NCBI GenBank assembly: GCA_947450405.1
Contig: CANFVI010000121.1
Coordinates: forward strand, 1 to 5,263
Direction of reading: 5' to 3'
DNA: 5,263 nt
Source of the DNA: Flavobacteriales bacterium
GTDB taxonomy: Bacteria > Bacteroidota > Bacteroidia > NS11-12g > UBA955
Below, in pieces: positions 5,226 to 5,263 of the stretch; the stretch's first letter is position 1; every line of letters starts with the position of its first letter. Position numbers and translations under genes: made by a program. The notes below the pieces were generated by a model. That model did not search any database. It was given only the letters and a program-made list of their open reading frames with translations, and was not told the DNA's origin.

Positions 5226-5263
5226 ATGCAAAATTTTGAAAACTTGGGGTTACTACCTCAACT
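5226..5263 (+). CDS. N-terminus of a probable DEAD-box RNA helicase (runs off the right edge)
   Basis: Only 12 complete codons are present, reading MQNFENLGLLPQ, with CT beginning a likely Leu. The pattern of an aromatic Phe, then xxLGL, then a short stretch before a helix is the region just upstream of the Q motif in DEAD-box RNA helicases, whose Bacteroidota members often begin this way. Such enzymes unwind RNA in ribosome assembly, mRNA decay or cold adaptation. The ATG follows an A-rich stretch that is typical of Bacteroidota starts and lies downstream of a -7 element and a long leader. The protein is too short here to show any helicase motif, so the family call is tentative, while the existence of a gene is likely. 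Confidence 0.5.
   Translation, partial: MQNFENLGLLPQ

Overview
The window is AT-rich chromosomal DNA that most likely comes from a member of the Bacteroidota (Flavobacteriia/Sphingobacteriia/Chitinophagia-like). Three things point there. Four intergenic sites match the Bacteroidota -7 promoter element TAnnTTTG exactly. None of the genes has a clear Shine-Dalgarno sequence. The protein families also fit: an OmpL/BBP2-type porin, a Uup-like ABC-F ATPase, and an acyl-CoA carboxylase beta subunit of the type I recall from this phylum. There is no sign of phage, IS element, CRISPR array, tRNA or rRNA.

Layout. The left edge (1-183, minus strand) is the 5' end of an ABC-F type ATPase gene. A 104-bp divergent intergenic region (184-287) holds the promoter for that gene and one or two for the rightward genes. 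From 288 to 3276 four plus-strand genes lie close together and look like one operon: an outer-membrane beta-barrel porin, a FrnE-like DsbA-family oxidoreductase that overlaps it by ATGA, a membrane-anchored YafK-like L,D-transpeptidase-family protein, and a small DUF1801 protein. A 79-bp gap (3277-3355) follows. It carries a perfect 12-bp inverted repeat and a new -7 promoter element almost touching the next start codon. The largest gene (3356-4990) encodes a methylcrotonyl-CoA-carboxylase-like carboxyltransferase (beta) subunit and appears to stand alone. The last intergenic stretch (4991-5225) has a strong -7 element at 5117-5124 and a leader of about 95 nt that can be folded by eye into a three-way junction. 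It ends at the first codons of a gene whose N-terminus resembles a DEAD-box RNA helicase.

How the genes work together. The putative operon mixes envelope functions (porin, YafK-like enzyme) with a cytoplasmic thiol oxidoreductase and a DUF1801 protein. No single pathway is evident. The carboxylase beta subunit needs a biotin-carrying alpha subunit that is not in the window. Most of the window looks like ordinary core genome. The least ordinary signals are the structured leader before the helicase-like gene, the palindromic arrangement of opposed -7 elements at 198-219, the promoters that imply leaderless mRNAs, and the mutually exclusive hairpins at 3281-3324.
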